A stretch of DNA of 52,180 nt from Lachnospiraceae bacterium. Its GTDB lineage: Bacteria; Bacillota; Clostridia; Lachnospirales; Lachnospiraceae. Under the pieces are notes generated by a model. It was given only the letters and a program-made list of their open reading frames with translations. It was not told the origin of the DNA and did not search any database. Made by a program: the position numbers and the translations under genes. Below, one piece after another: positions 23,655 to 32,382 of this stretch (the first letter of the stretch is position 1; each line of letters opens with the position of its first letter). The DNA lies in assembly GCA_015258065.1 (NCBI GenBank), contig JABZIZ010000018.1, positions 1-52,180 on the forward strand, read 5' to 3'.

Positions 23655-25979
23655 ATGCCAACACATACCAATCTGCAGAGAGATATCCTGATTTCGAATT
23701 TGGAAGAGCAGCTGCAAAAGGGAGCAAAGGAGGTCTGCGGCAAATCGCTGGCGCGTTGTTCCAACAGGGAGGTCTACAAGGTTCTGCTCAAGGTGACCAA
23801 CGATCTGCTTGCGGTGACCGAATCCTGTCAGGGGGAAAAGAAGCTGTATTTTATCTCCATGGAGTTTCTGATCGGCAAACTCCTTTCCAATAACCTGATC
23901 AATCTTCGGATTTATGATGAGGTCAAGAACATCCTGCATCAATATGGCAAAGAGTTGTCTGAAATCGAAGAAGTGGAGCCGGAACCGTCGCTTGGAAATG
24001 GCGGACTGGGGCGTCTTGCCGCCTGCTTCCTGGATTCCATCGCCACCCTGGGTCTTCCGGGAGAGGGAATCGGTCTGCTGTACCACTACGGTCTGTTTCG
24101 CCAGAAGTTCCAATCCAATTTACAGAAGGCGGAGAAGGATCCCTGGATTGAGAAGGATTCCTGGCTGGAAAAGACCGATACGGTTTTCGATGTTCAATTT
24201 GGAGACAAGAAGGTAACGGCTCGTCTGTATAATCTGCGTGTGGCGGGCTATGACTCCGATGTCAATATGCTCCGTCTCTTTGATTTGGAGAGTGTCGACG
24301 AGGGCCTGGTGAAAAGCGGGATCCAGTTCGACAAGTCAAAGGTCGATCAGAACCTGACGCTCTTCCTGTATCCGGACGACTCGGATGAGGACGGCAACCT
24401 GTTGCGAATCTATCAGGAATATTTCCTTTGCAGCTGTGCAGCCCAGCTGATCCTGGGGGAGATGAAGGCACATCGCTATGACTGTACCAGACTTTCCGAC
24501 TATGCACAGGTTCAAATCAACGATACACATCCGACCATGGTCATCCCGGAACTCATCCGTCTGTTGATGGAAGAGAAGGGCTTTGATATGGACAAGGCGA
24601 TTGAACTGGTGACGCAAACCTGCGCCTATACGAACCATACCATTCTGGCGGAAGCGCTGGAAACCTGGCCGAAAGCCTGGCTGTTGAAGGTGGTACCGCA
24701 GCTGGTTCCGATCATTGACGAACTGGATCGCCGGATCAGAAGCCGCTATGAGAATCCGAAAGTACAGATCATTGACGAAGAGAACCGCGTACACATGGCC
24801 TTCCTGGATATTCATTACGGGCATTCGGTCAACGGTGTGGCGGAGATCCATACGGAGATTCTGAAGAAATCCGAGCTGCATGATTTCTACGAGATTTATC
24901 CGGAGAAGTTCAACAACAAGACCAACGGCATTACCTTTAGGAGATGGCTCTTCTCCTGCAATCCGGAGCTGACCGCCCTCATTGAGGAAAAGATCGGCAG
25001 TGGCTTCAGGAAAAATGCGGAGGAACTGGAGCGACTGTTGGCATTTCGAGGGGACGATGCGTTCCTGGACCGTCTGGAAACCATCAAACAGGACAATAAG
25101 GCAAGGCTGTCGGCCTATATTCAGAAGCGGGAAAAAGTAGAGCTGGATCCGAACTCTGTCTTTGATATTCAGGTGAAGAGGCTGCATGAATATAAGAGGC
25201 AGCAGATGAATGCGCTCTACATCATCCATAAATATCTGGAGATCAAGGGGGGAAAGAAGCCGGCGCGTCCGATTTCCTTCATCTTCGGTGCCAAAGCGGC
25301 TCCCGCCTATATTATTGCGCAGGATATTATTCATCTGCTCCTGTGCCTCCAGCAGATTATTGACCACGATCCGGAAGTCAGCCCCTATATGAAGGTCGTC
25401 TTCGTGACCAATTACAATGTCAGCTACGCCGAGAAGCTGATTCCCGCCTGTGACGTGTCTGAGCAGATTTCTCTTGCGTCTAAGGAAGCCAGCGGAACCA
25501 GCAATATGAAGTTCATGTTAAACGGTGCCGTGACACTGGGAACCGACGACGGTGCCAATGTGGAAATCCACAGACTGGTGGGAGATGACAATATCTTTAT
25601 TTTCGGAATCAGTGCCGATGAAGTCATCGAACATTACAAGAGGGCGGACTACGTTTCCAGAGAGTATTATGAGAAGAGTCCGGTGATCAAAGAAGCGGTG
25701 GATTTCATCATCGGCGAAGAGTGCCTGGCGGTCGGTCACAAACGTCACCTGACGCGGCTCTACAACGAATTGCTAAACAAAGACTGGTTCATGACTCTGA
25801 TTGATCTGGAGTCTTACATTGCGAAGAAGGACGAGATCTTTGCAGCCTATGAGGATCGCAGAAGATGGAAGAAGATGATGCTTGAAAATATCGCACATGC
25901 CGGCTTCTTCTCCTCCGATCGGACGATCAGGGAATATAATAACGACATCTGGCACTTGAAAGAATTGGACAATCAGTGA
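23655..25979 (+). CDS. glgP: Glycogen/maltodextrin phosphorylase
   Basis: 774 residues, family GT35. Releases glucose-1-phosphate from alpha-1,4-glucans with phosphate, using PLP. Seen: YFISMEFLIGKLLSNNL, EPEPSLGNGGLGRLAACFLD, VQINDTHPTM, TNHTILAEALETWP, NGITFRRWLF, VKRLHEYKRQ and the PLP-lysine region EASGTSNMKFMLNGA (Lys619). Slightly shorter than the 800-850 of many homologues but complete in motifs. Its last bases overlap the GTG start of the next gene. No other glycogen gene is nearby. Confidence 0.95.
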   Translation: MPTHTNLQRDILISNLEEQLQKGAKEVCGKSLARCSNREVYKVLLKVTNDLLAVTESCQGEKKLYFISMEFLIGKLLSNNLINLRIYDEVKNILHQYGKELSEIEEVEPEPSLGNGGLGRLAACFLDSIATLGLPGEGIGLLYHYGLFRQKFQSNLQKAEKDPWIEKDSWLEKTDTVFDVQFGDKKVTARLYNLRVAGYDSDVNMLRLFDLESVDEGLVKSGIQFDKSKVDQNLTLFLYPDDSDEDGNLLRIYQEYFLCSCAAQLILGEMKAHRYDCTRLSDYAQVQINDTHPTMVIPELIRLLMEEKGFDMDKAIELVTQTCAYTNHTILAEALETWPKAWLLKVVPQLVPIIDELDRRIRSRYENPKVQIIDEENRVHMAFLDIHYGHSVNGVAEIHTEILKKSELHDFYEIYPEKFNNKTNGITFRRWLFSCNPELTALIEEKIGSGFRKNAEELERLLAFRGDDAFLDRLETIKQDNKARLSAYIQKREKVELDPNSVFDIQVKRLHEYKRQQMNALYIIHKYLEIKGGKKPARPISFIFGAKAAPAYIIAQDIIHLLLCLQQIIDHDPEVSPYMKVVFVTNYNVSYAEKLIPACDVSEQISLASKEASGTSNMKFMLNGAVTLGTDDGANVEIHRLVGDDNIFIFGISADEVIEHYKRADYVSREYYEKSPVIKEAVDFIIGEECLAVGHKRHLTRLYNELLNKDWFMTLIDLESYIAKKDEIFAAYEDRRRWKKMMLENIAHAGFFSSDRTIREYNNDIWHLKELDNQ

Positions 25980-26731
25980 TTTTTTTCAGAAAAAAGCTGT
26001 ATCTGTCTCCTGACGGAAGAATCGAAGTCAGGAGACAGTCTTATGGAGGAGCGGAAGTTCGCATGCTGCTCGTAGACGGCACGAGGGAGTCCGCTACCTT
26101 CGAGAAAAAAAGCAAGCGTTGCGAACCGGTTTTTGATTACATCAAAACCTTCGCAGCGCTTTTGCTGATTCACCCGGAATTCTCAGAGACGCTCTTAATC
26201 GGGGGAGCCGGCTGTTCCCTGCCCAAGTATCTTCTGATGCGCTTTCCAAAGAAACGGATGGAGGTCGTGGAGAAGGATGCGTTGATGGTGGAATTGGCAA
26301 ACCGGTATTTTTATCTGGAGGACGCCGTCCAAAGATACGATCCACATAGGGAACGTTTGTCTGTGACCGTGATGGACGGCTATGACTATCTGTGCAAGAT
26401 AGAAAAACGCTATGATGTCATTTTTAATGACGCTTTTACCGGCTGCGTGGCGGACGCACGTTTGTCCTCGGAAGCAGGTATTTCCCTCATTCAGAAAAGA
26501 CTGAAGCAAAACGGGATGTATGTGATGAATCTGGTGGCAGAGCCGGACGGAACCGTAAGAAAGCGGCTGGAGACACGACTGAAAAAGTATTTCCGCACGG
26601 TTCAGGTGCAACTTTTGGAGCCGGACAGGCAAAGGACGGAGAAACAGAATATCATTGTAAGCGCCTCGAATGAGGAGAGGAAGAATGGAGAGGATGCAGA
26701 CACAGGTCTGTGGTTGATAGAAACGGAGTAA
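25976..26731 (+). CDS. Spermidine-synthase-like fold methyltransferase-family protein
   Basis: 251 residues. The central part has the Rossmann layout of polyamine-synthase-like proteins: ETLLIGGAGCSLPKYLLMRF, a strand ending in acidic VVEKDALMVELANRYF, DGYDYL and YDVIFNDAFTG. The N-terminal beta segment is short and the gatekeeping residues of true spermidine synthases are not evident, so the reaction is open. Start GTG 25976 overlaps the glgP stop; an internal ATG at 26063 would cut into the N-terminal beta region. Position between a phosphorylase and a membrane protein gives no functional clue. Confidence 0.7.
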   Translation: MIFFRKKLYLSPDGRIEVRRQSYGGAEVRMLLVDGTRESATFEKKSKRCEPVFDYIKTFAALLLIHPEFSETLLIGGAGCSLPKYLLMRFPKKRMEVVEKDALMVELANRYFYLEDAVQRYDPHRERLSVTVMDGYDYLCKIEKRYDVIFNDAFTGCVADARLSSEAGISLIQKRLKQNGMYVMNLVAEPDGTVRKRLETRLKKYFRTVQVQLLEPDRQRTEKQNIIVSASNEERKNGEDADTGLWLIETE

Positions 26732-26735
26732 AAAA

Positions 26736-27866
26736 GTGCTGAACTGGATCAGAAACATGAAGAACCAAAAATGGTACCCGTTTGCGGTGGCGCTCTGCGT
26801 GGCAATTCTTTTTTATGTCGCTCTGTCCCGCTTCGATGTCGTTCTATCGGGTGCGGGAAGCTTTCTCGGCTTCATCAGACCGGTACTGATTTCGCTGGCG
26901 ATTGCCTATGTGCTGGATCCGCTGGTCATGTTTTTTGAAAGGACCATCTTTTCCAAACTGAAATCGGAGCAACTTTCCAGGAACTTTTCCGTCCTTCTGA
27001 TGGTGATTTCGGTTGCGGTGATGATTGCAATCCTGATGATCGTGATGATCCCTCCGCTTGTATCCAGCATAACCTCCCTGATGACCAATTTGAGGAATTA
27101 TACGGGAACCTTTTCGGATATGCTGGAGCAGTTGCAGGAGTCGGCAGCGGTGGTGCACCTGGATTTAACGAAGGTGACGAAAGGCCTGATTAGCTACATC
27201 AATAATTTTGCCAATCAACTGCCGGAGAATCTCTCCCGCATCGCTTCCACCTCCGTCAGCATCGGCAGCGGAATTTTTAACGGTGTAATCAGTTTTATTC
27301 TGGCAATTTATGTGTTGCTGGACAAGGGAAAGTTGATGGTTGGGGTGAAGCGACTTGCCTTTTCCATTCTTCCGGAACAGAAGTATGTCAGCTATGGAGA
27401 TTTTTGGAATCGTTGTAATAAGATTCTGATTCGTTATATCGGGGGCGATCTTCTGGACGGGCTCATTGTCGGTATGGCAAACTGTATTTTCATGATGATC
27501 CTGCGGATGCCCTATGCCGCCCTGCTCTCCGTCATCGTTGGGGTAACGAATCTGGCGCCGACCTTCGGCCCGATTGTAGGAGGTGCGATCGGTGTACTTC
27601 TCCTTCTACTAGTGAACCCTTGGTCTGCACTCTGGTTTTTGATTTTTACCATTGTCTTGCAGACCTGTGACGGCTATGTCATTAAGCCCAAGCTTTTTGG
27701 TAACACCTTGGGGGTCTCTTCGGTCTGGATCCTGATGGCACTCATTGTGTTTGGCAGAATGTTTGGCGTTTTAGGGGTTCTGCTTGCCATTCCCTTTGCT
27801 GCTATCGTGAATTTCCTGTATCATGACTGGATCGCAAGGAGGGAAAAAGAAAAGCAGAACCAGTAA
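26736..27866 (+). CDS. AI-2E/TqsA/YdiK-family membrane protein
   Basis: 376 residues, about eight membrane helices. Family features: N-terminal paired helices, a central soluble amphipathic stretch (about 95-165), FILAIYVLLDKGKLM, then the conserved LIVGMANCIFMMILRMPYAA and GVTNLAPTFGPIVGGAIGVL, and YVIKPKLFGNTLGVSSVWIL. Family members include quorum-signal exporters and Na+/H+ antiporters, so substrate is undecided. Start GTG 26736 follows the previous stop by 4 bp with GGAG upstream. Its final codons and stop lie inside a perfect palindrome shared with the convergent gene. Confidence 0.85.
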   Translation: MLNWIRNMKNQKWYPFAVALCVAILFYVALSRFDVVLSGAGSFLGFIRPVLISLAIAYVLDPLVMFFERTIFSKLKSEQLSRNFSVLLMVISVAVMIAILMIVMIPPLVSSITSLMTNLRNYTGTFSDMLEQLQESAAVVHLDLTKVTKGLISYINNFANQLPENLSRIASTSVSIGSGIFNGVISFILAIYVLLDKGKLMVGVKRLAFSILPEQKYVSYGDFWNRCNKILIRYIGGDLLDGLIVGMANCIFMMILRMPYAALLSVIVGVTNLAPTFGPIVGGAIGVLLLLLVNPWSALWFLIFTIVLQTCDGYVIKPKLFGNTLGVSSVWILMALIVFGRMFGVLGVLLAIPFAAIVNFLYHDWIARREKEKQNQ

Positions 27867-27882
27867 ATTCACTGGTTCTGCT
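27853..27882. terminator. Palindromic terminator shared by two convergent genes
   Basis: A perfect 12-bp stem AGCAGAACCAGT (27853-27864) / ACTGGTTCTGCT (27871-27882) with a 6-nt loop. Both stop codons (27864-27866 plus, 27869-27871 minus) sit at its centre. On the minus strand it is followed by a T-rich tract (TTTTCTTTTTC), making a good terminator for the minus-strand gene; the plus side lacks a T-run. Confidence 0.75.
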
Positions 27883-28858
27883 CGTAATTCCGGATCTCCT
27901 CTTCAAAGGGATCGGAGATATCCACCTTTTTCCCTTCAAAATTCTTCTGCGATACCATATATTTTTTCTCAAACCCGATCGGGTTATAGCTCATCTTGGC
28001 ACGCCTCAGTCCTTCTAATCCCACATCATCCTCCCGATTAATGATCGTTGCATCCGGAAATTCATGGAGCAGAAATTGCTGGTTGATCATCTGGTAAAGA
28101 CCGGTGATCTCTGCATCTGCCTTCTCTACGCTGATGCAGGCCATGTTTTCCAGAGGGTTTAACGTGCCGATGGAGAGCGCTTCCAGTTTCCCGTCAAGGA
28201 AGATTCCCCCCATCTTGTATTGCATGCTGCAACATTCCGCCAGGATCTGCTTCAGACCGCTTTGCTCAAATTCCAGCGTCGCCTCCCCGTCGGTTTCTTC
28301 CGCTTCTCTTTGGGAGAACCAATCATCCAGGAAAGCCTCAATATCTGTACGGTCTGCGCAGGAGAGGGTACGGTACTCCCAGCGACCCTCGTAATCTCTT
28401 TGGAATTTATGGATGAGATTTCTTTTTTTCTGAAAAGCCTTTCCCGGAAGCGTTCGCAGCTGTTCCCCGTCATAGAGGTAATCTTTTAAATCCTCTTCTT
28501 CGGTTACGATATAGTTCGGATCGTCCTGAAGTCCCAGAAGATTTACGCCCTCTTCGTCAGCCAGATAGATGACAAAGGGCTGTCCCAGCACGTCATTGAA
28601 GAAGCTTTGCAAAATGGCAAAGTAGTGTGGCAAATCTTCTTCTTTGCAATAGGGAAGGGCGGCAAAATATTCTCCTTTATTCTTCATGACAATCAGCAGA
28701 GCCTTTTCATCCAGAATACAGTAACGGCACTTGTAATAGTCTGCCCAAATAAAGAAATCGAGCCATCCGCTGTCGCAGGTTTTATTGGGCCGCAGGGAAA
28801 AATAGGGAGTTACGGACACCGCCTCTTCTGCATCCGGGGTATAAAATCGCCAATTCAT
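27869..28858 (-). CDS. DUF2156 (LPG-synthase C-terminal-like) protein
   Basis: 329 residues. Two tandem GNAT-like halves typical of DUF2156, related to the catalytic part of lysyl-phosphatidylglycerol synthase but without its membrane domain: an N-terminal half with WADYYKCRYCILDEKALLIV and a C-terminal half with FQKKRNLIHKFQRDYEGRWE, GGIFLDGKLEALSIGTL and INREDDVGLEGLRRAKMSYN. Such proteins may transfer aminoacyl or acyl groups; the substrate is unknown. ATG 28858 has AAAGGAG upstream. Convergent with the AI-2E-family gene. Confidence 0.85.
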   Translation of the reverse strand: MNWRFYTPDAEEAVSVTPYFSLRPNKTCDSGWLDFFIWADYYKCRYCILDEKALLIVMKNKGEYFAALPYCKEEDLPHYFAILQSFFNDVLGQPFVIYLADEEGVNLLGLQDDPNYIVTEEEDLKDYLYDGEQLRTLPGKAFQKKRNLIHKFQRDYEGRWEYRTLSCADRTDIEAFLDDWFSQREAEETDGEATLEFEQSGLKQILAECCSMQYKMGGIFLDGKLEALSIGTLNPLENMACISVEKADAEITGLYQMINQQFLLHEFPDATIINREDDVGLEGLRRAKMSYNPIGFEKKYMVSQKNFEGKKVDISDPFEEEIRNYEQNQ

Positions 28859-29009
28859 AGATTCTCCTTTTGGATTTGATTTTTGCTATAATGATTGCAC
28901 CGTTCTTCCTAGATTGGTAGACTAACAAACATCATATCACGGGCATTTCAATGCGTCCATGTGAAGGGGGGAACTCCGGAGACGGTTTTACGAATTCTGC
29001 AAGGCGTGA

Positions 29010-29015
29010 TATAAT
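29010..29015 (+). promoter_or_regulatory. -10 element before the CPBP gene
   Basis: TATAAT 46 bp before the ATG, without a convincing -35 at the right spacing. The 203-bp gap 28859-29061 between divergent genes must hold both promoters; nothing else is recognised in it. Confidence 0.35.
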
Positions 29016-29061
29016 TTGCCGTGTTTTCTGTTGAATGCTTTGGGTTTTGGAGTAGGAATCA

Positions 29062-29694
29062 ATGAATACGAAATGGAAGAAACTTTACTTTCCGCTTTTC
29101 TGGGAAGTGGCGTTTATCATCGGAACCAGACTTTGGTCCATCTATGCGCTTTACCTGTACTTTCTTTTTTTTCTGGGGATTCTGGTCGCTTATCAGGATA
29201 GTTTCTCTATGCGAGCGTGGCTTTCTTCGCTTAGAAGCGGGAAGAAATTCTGGATTCCGGTTTTCTTGACCGGTGCAGCCACCTATCTGGCCTATCAGTT
29301 TAAACTGAAGTTTCCGAGCCTTCTGCCGATGGTGCTGGATGTCGGTATTATCGATATTCGTACCACCGGAGTGGTCGATATGTTTTTATTTGCCGTGACC
29401 TTTATGTTCATGGCGCCCTTTGCGGAGGAGCTCTTTTTACGGGCGGGACTGATCTCTTTTGCAGATAAAAAGAAGATGGTGGCGACCACCCTGCTTTCGC
29501 TGATCCTGAATATGCTGCTCTATGCAGACGGTTGGGTGGGGATGGTGAGCATGGCGCTTCTCTTCCTGCCGATGACGCTCTGCTATGTATGTACGAGAAA
29601 CAAATATGCATCCCTGACCGTACACCTGGTTTATGGTCTGTGTTACCACATGCCGGACTTTCTCTATGCGGTCGCCAGGATGTCGATGCGTTGA
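29062..29694 (+). CDS. CPBP-family intramembrane metalloprotease
   Basis: 210 residues, about six to seven membrane helices. The CPBP (CaaX protease and bacteriocin-processing) motifs are present: EELFLRAGL (Glu-Glu-x3-Arg) and a distal SLTVHLVYGL histidine. The family cleaves membrane peptides or proteins, and some members give bacteriocin self-immunity; no bacteriocin gene is visible nearby. GGAG lies upstream of ATG 29062. Only 18 bp separate it from the citrate synthase gene. Confidence 0.78.
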   Translation: MNTKWKKLYFPLFWEVAFIIGTRLWSIYALYLYFLFFLGILVAYQDSFSMRAWLSSLRSGKKFWIPVFLTGAATYLAYQFKLKFPSLLPMVLDVGIIDIRTTGVVDMFLFAVTFMFMAPFAEELFLRAGLISFADKKKMVATTLLSLILNMLLYADGWVGMVSMALLFLPMTLCYVCTRNKYASLTVHLVYGLCYHMPDFLYAVARMSMR

Positions 29695-29712
29695 GGAGGG
29701 AAGGGGGAGATT

Positions 29713-31053
29713 ATGGCATTTGAAGATCAATTTTTTGATTATGCAAAGTCCAGGGTCGATACGCTGGTCAAAAATGATACGGTCCCGGAAACTTTTTTCG
29801 AGCAGTATCATGTCTACCGCGGGCTGCGTGATTTAAACGGCAAGGGGGTGCTGACGGGATTAACCAATATCTCGGAAATCACCTCCTTTGATCTCGTGGA
29901 CGGGAAGCGGATTCCGCGTGACGGCAGGCTGGCTTATCGTGGATATGATATTAAAGATCTGGTCAAAAAATATTCTAGGAGCCGGTTTGCTTTTGAACAG
30001 TTGGCCTATCTGCTTCTCTTTGGAGATCTTCCGGACAAACAGGAAGCCGGGGAATTCATCGAACAGTTAGGAGAGGCGAGGGTTCTCCCGACCAACTTTG
30101 TCCGCGATGTCATCATGAAGGCGCCGACCAAAGATATTATGAATTCCATGACAAGGAGCATTTTGACACTGGCTTCCTATGACCCCTATGCGCAAAAAAC
30201 CGATCTCGGGAATGTGATCAGACAGTGCATTTCCTTAACGGCAATTTTTCCGATGCTCGCGATTTACGGCTATCACGCATACAACCATTATGAGAATCTG
30301 GAGAGCATGTATATCCATCGTCCGGATCCAAAGAAATCTACCGCGGAAAATATCCTGATGATGCTGCGACCGGACAAGCAGTATGATGAGATCGAAGCGC
30401 AGGTGCTGGACTGTGCACTGATGTTACACATGGAGCATGGTGGAGGTAACAATTCCACCTTTACCACCCGCGTGGTCACCTCTTCCGGCTCGGATACCTA
30501 TGCGACGATGGCGGCTGCGATGTCTTCCTTAAAGGGACCTCGACATGGCGGTGCGAACATCAAGGTGGTAGAGATGATGCAGAACATCAGAGAGAATGTG
30601 AAGGATCCTGCGGATGAAGAAGAGCTCTCCTATTATCTGTCCAAGATCCTTTCGGGGGATGCGTTTGATCACAAGGGTTTAATCTACGGAATGGGACATG
30701 CGATCTATGCGGTTTCAGACCCGAGAGAACGGATTTTCCGAAAATTCGTCGAGAAACTTTCGGAGGACAAGGGAAGGCAGGAAGAACTACATCTGTACGA
30801 GGAGATTGAAAGGCTGGCACCGCAGGTCATTGCAGCCAGAAGACATATTTATAAGGGAGTCAGCCCGAACGTCGATTTCTACAGCGGCTTTGTTTATGAT
30901 ATGCTGGATATACCCGTGGAACTCTTTACGCCGATGTTCGCCATTGCCAGAATCACGGGATGGAGCGCACACAGGCTGGAGGAACTGGTCGGAAACGGCA
31001 AGATTATTCGTCCGGCTTACGAAAGTGTGAAGGAGGGCAGGAAGATACCTTGA
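29713..31053 (+). CDS. gltA: Citrate synthase
   Basis: 446 residues. Condenses acetyl-CoA and oxaloacetate to citrate. Active-site regions: HMEHGGGNNSTFTTRV (catalytic His), SLKGPRHGGANIKVVEMM, GMGHAIYAVSDPR and the Asp-containing VDFYSGF. An extended N-terminal domain (FDLVDGKRIPRDGRLAYRGYDIKDL) is typical of many bacterial forms. In an anaerobe it most likely feeds 2-oxoglutarate/glutamate synthesis; no aconitase or isocitrate dehydrogenase is in view. GGGGGAG precedes the ATG. The stop overlaps the azlC TTG start. Confidence 0.95.
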   Translation: MAFEDQFFDYAKSRVDTLVKNDTVPETFFEQYHVYRGLRDLNGKGVLTGLTNISEITSFDLVDGKRIPRDGRLAYRGYDIKDLVKKYSRSRFAFEQLAYLLLFGDLPDKQEAGEFIEQLGEARVLPTNFVRDVIMKAPTKDIMNSMTRSILTLASYDPYAQKTDLGNVIRQCISLTAIFPMLAIYGYHAYNHYENLESMYIHRPDPKKSTAENILMMLRPDKQYDEIEAQVLDCALMLHMEHGGGNNSTFTTRVVTSSGSDTYATMAAAMSSLKGPRHGGANIKVVEMMQNIRENVKDPADEEELSYYLSKILSGDAFDHKGLIYGMGHAIYAVSDPRERIFRKFVEKLSEDKGRQEELHLYEEIERLAPQVIAARRHIYKGVSPNVDFYSGFVYDMLDIPVELFTPMFAIARITGWSAHRLEELVGNGKIIRPAYESVKEGRKIP

Positions 31054-32006
31054 AAACGGGGGAGGTAGAATCGGCAGGCGTTTCCGAAGAAGAAGCATTT
31101 CGTACAGAAGCTTCGGGTATAGGAGACAGGGAATGGTATATCAAGGGGCTTCGGGATGGCATTCCGATTGCAGCAGGCTATTTTGCCGTTTCCCTGGCAC
31201 TGGGGATTGCGGCCAGAAACGTTGGTTTTTCGGCACTGCAAGCAACGGCAATGAGCGGACTTTTCCATGCAAGCGCGGGAGAATATGTGGCGATTACGCT
31301 GGCAGGTGCAGGCGCCGCCTACATCGAAGCCTGTATGATGGAACTGGTGGCAAACATCCGCTATCTGCTTCTGTCTTTTTCCCTTTCCCAGAAGTTAAAG
31401 ACGGGAACGCCGCTCAGGCACCGGCTCGTCCTGGCCTATTTTCTGACGGATGAGATTTTCGGGCTCTCCATTCGAGTGCCCGGGTTTTTGAATCCTTTTT
31501 ATTCTTACGGAATGATTACGGTAGCGTCACCGGCGTGGATTCTGGGCTCTCTGTTTGGAGTGGTACTGGGAAATGTGCTTTCTGCACGCATCGTTTCTGC
31601 GCTGGGAATCAGTCTGTTTGGCATGTTCCTTGCGATTATTATTCCGCCTGCCAAGAAGGATGCCGTGCTCCTTTTCTTTGTCACCCTTGCGATGCTGTTT
31701 TCAGGACTCTTTTCCTATCTGCCTCTTACAAGCCGTATCGCCCCCGGTCTTCGTACCCTCCTCTTGACGGTGGGGCTTTCACTGGCGGCAGCCCTGCTTT
31801 TTCCCAGGGATCAAGTGGCTTTAGAAGCAGAACCGGTTTCGGAATCAGAAACCGTTCCGGAAAGAGAAACGGTTCTAGCAACAGAACCGGTTTCGGAATC
31901 AGAAAACGTTCCGGATAGAGAAACGGTTTTAGCAACAGAAACGGTTCCGGAAGCAGGAATGGTTCCGGAAAGAGAAACAATTTCTGACAAGGAGGAAAAT
32001 CTCTGA
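31050..32006 (+). CDS. azlC: AzlC-family branched-chain amino acid exporter subunit
   Basis: 318 residues. Large subunit of the AzlCD exporter: GIPIAAGYFAVSLALGIAAR, MSGLFHASAGEYVAITLAGA and VANIRYLLLSFSLSQKL are family-typical, followed by several membrane helices. An unusual acidic tail of about 60 residues contains three 18-residue repeats and is not part of the normal AzlC fold. The start is TTG 31050 in a TTGA overlap with the citrate synthase stop; AGGAGG is 14 bases upstream. The tail's stop overlaps the azlD ATG (TGATG). Confidence 0.88.
   Translation: MKTGEVESAGVSEEEAFRTEASGIGDREWYIKGLRDGIPIAAGYFAVSLALGIAARNVGFSALQATAMSGLFHASAGEYVAITLAGAGAAYIEACMMELVANIRYLLLSFSLSQKLKTGTPLRHRLVLAYFLTDEIFGLSIRVPGFLNPFYSYGMITVASPAWILGSLFGVVLGNVLSARIVSALGISLFGMFLAIIIPPAKKDAVLLFFVTLAMLFSGLFSYLPLTSRIAPGLRTLLLTVGLSLAAALLFPRDQVALEAEPVSESETVPERETVLATEPVSESENVPDRETVLATETVPEAGMVPERETISDKEENL
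31821..31979 (+). repeat. 54-bp tandem repeat, three copies, coding the AzlC tail
   Basis: Copies at 31821-31874, 31875-31928 and 31929-31979 (last shortened to 51 bp). They encode LEAEPVSESETVPERETV, LATEPVSESENVPDRETV and LATETVPEAGMVPERET, a Glu/Val/Pro/Thr-rich tail. Confidence 0.92.
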
Positions 32007-32314
32007 TGCCCCGTTATTGGATGTATATTCTTCTGCTGGCTATCGTGACGTATCTGATTCGCGTTTTACCCCTCACCGTTTTTCATAAGGAAATCAAAAA
32101 TAAAACGGTGCTGTCTTTTTTGTATTATGTACCCTATATTACGCTGGCGGTGATGACATTTCCCGAAATCCTGCATGCAACGATGAGCCCGTACTCGGCG
32201 CTACTTGCGTTTGTGGTCGGTATTGTTCTGGCGTTTTCCGGAAAAACGCTGCCCACGATCGCAGCAGCCTGCTGCGTGGTCGTGTTCCTTTCGGAGTGGG
32301 TGCTGGTGAGGTGA
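32006..32314 (+). CDS. azlD: AzlD-family exporter subunit
   Basis: 102 residues, about three to four short membrane helices; LLAIVTYLIRVLPLTVF and FLYYVPYITLAVMTFPEIL are typical of AzlD. It is the obligate small partner of AzlC. The ATG overlaps the azlC stop (TGATG), with AAGGAGG upstream inside azlC. Together they should export branched-chain amino acids or analogues. Adjacent citrate synthase makes a carbon-to-amino-acid link possible but unproven. Confidence 0.87.
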   Translation: MPRYWMYILLLAIVTYLIRVLPLTVFHKEIKNKTVLSFLYYVPYITLAVMTFPEILHATMSPYSALLAFVVGIVLAFSGKTLPTIAAACCVVVFLSEWVLVR

Positions 32315-32382
32315 CGGAATATTTTTTTACCGAAGCGTGACCGGTGTTGCCAAAACGGAATTTTGATCATAGAGGAGATTTT

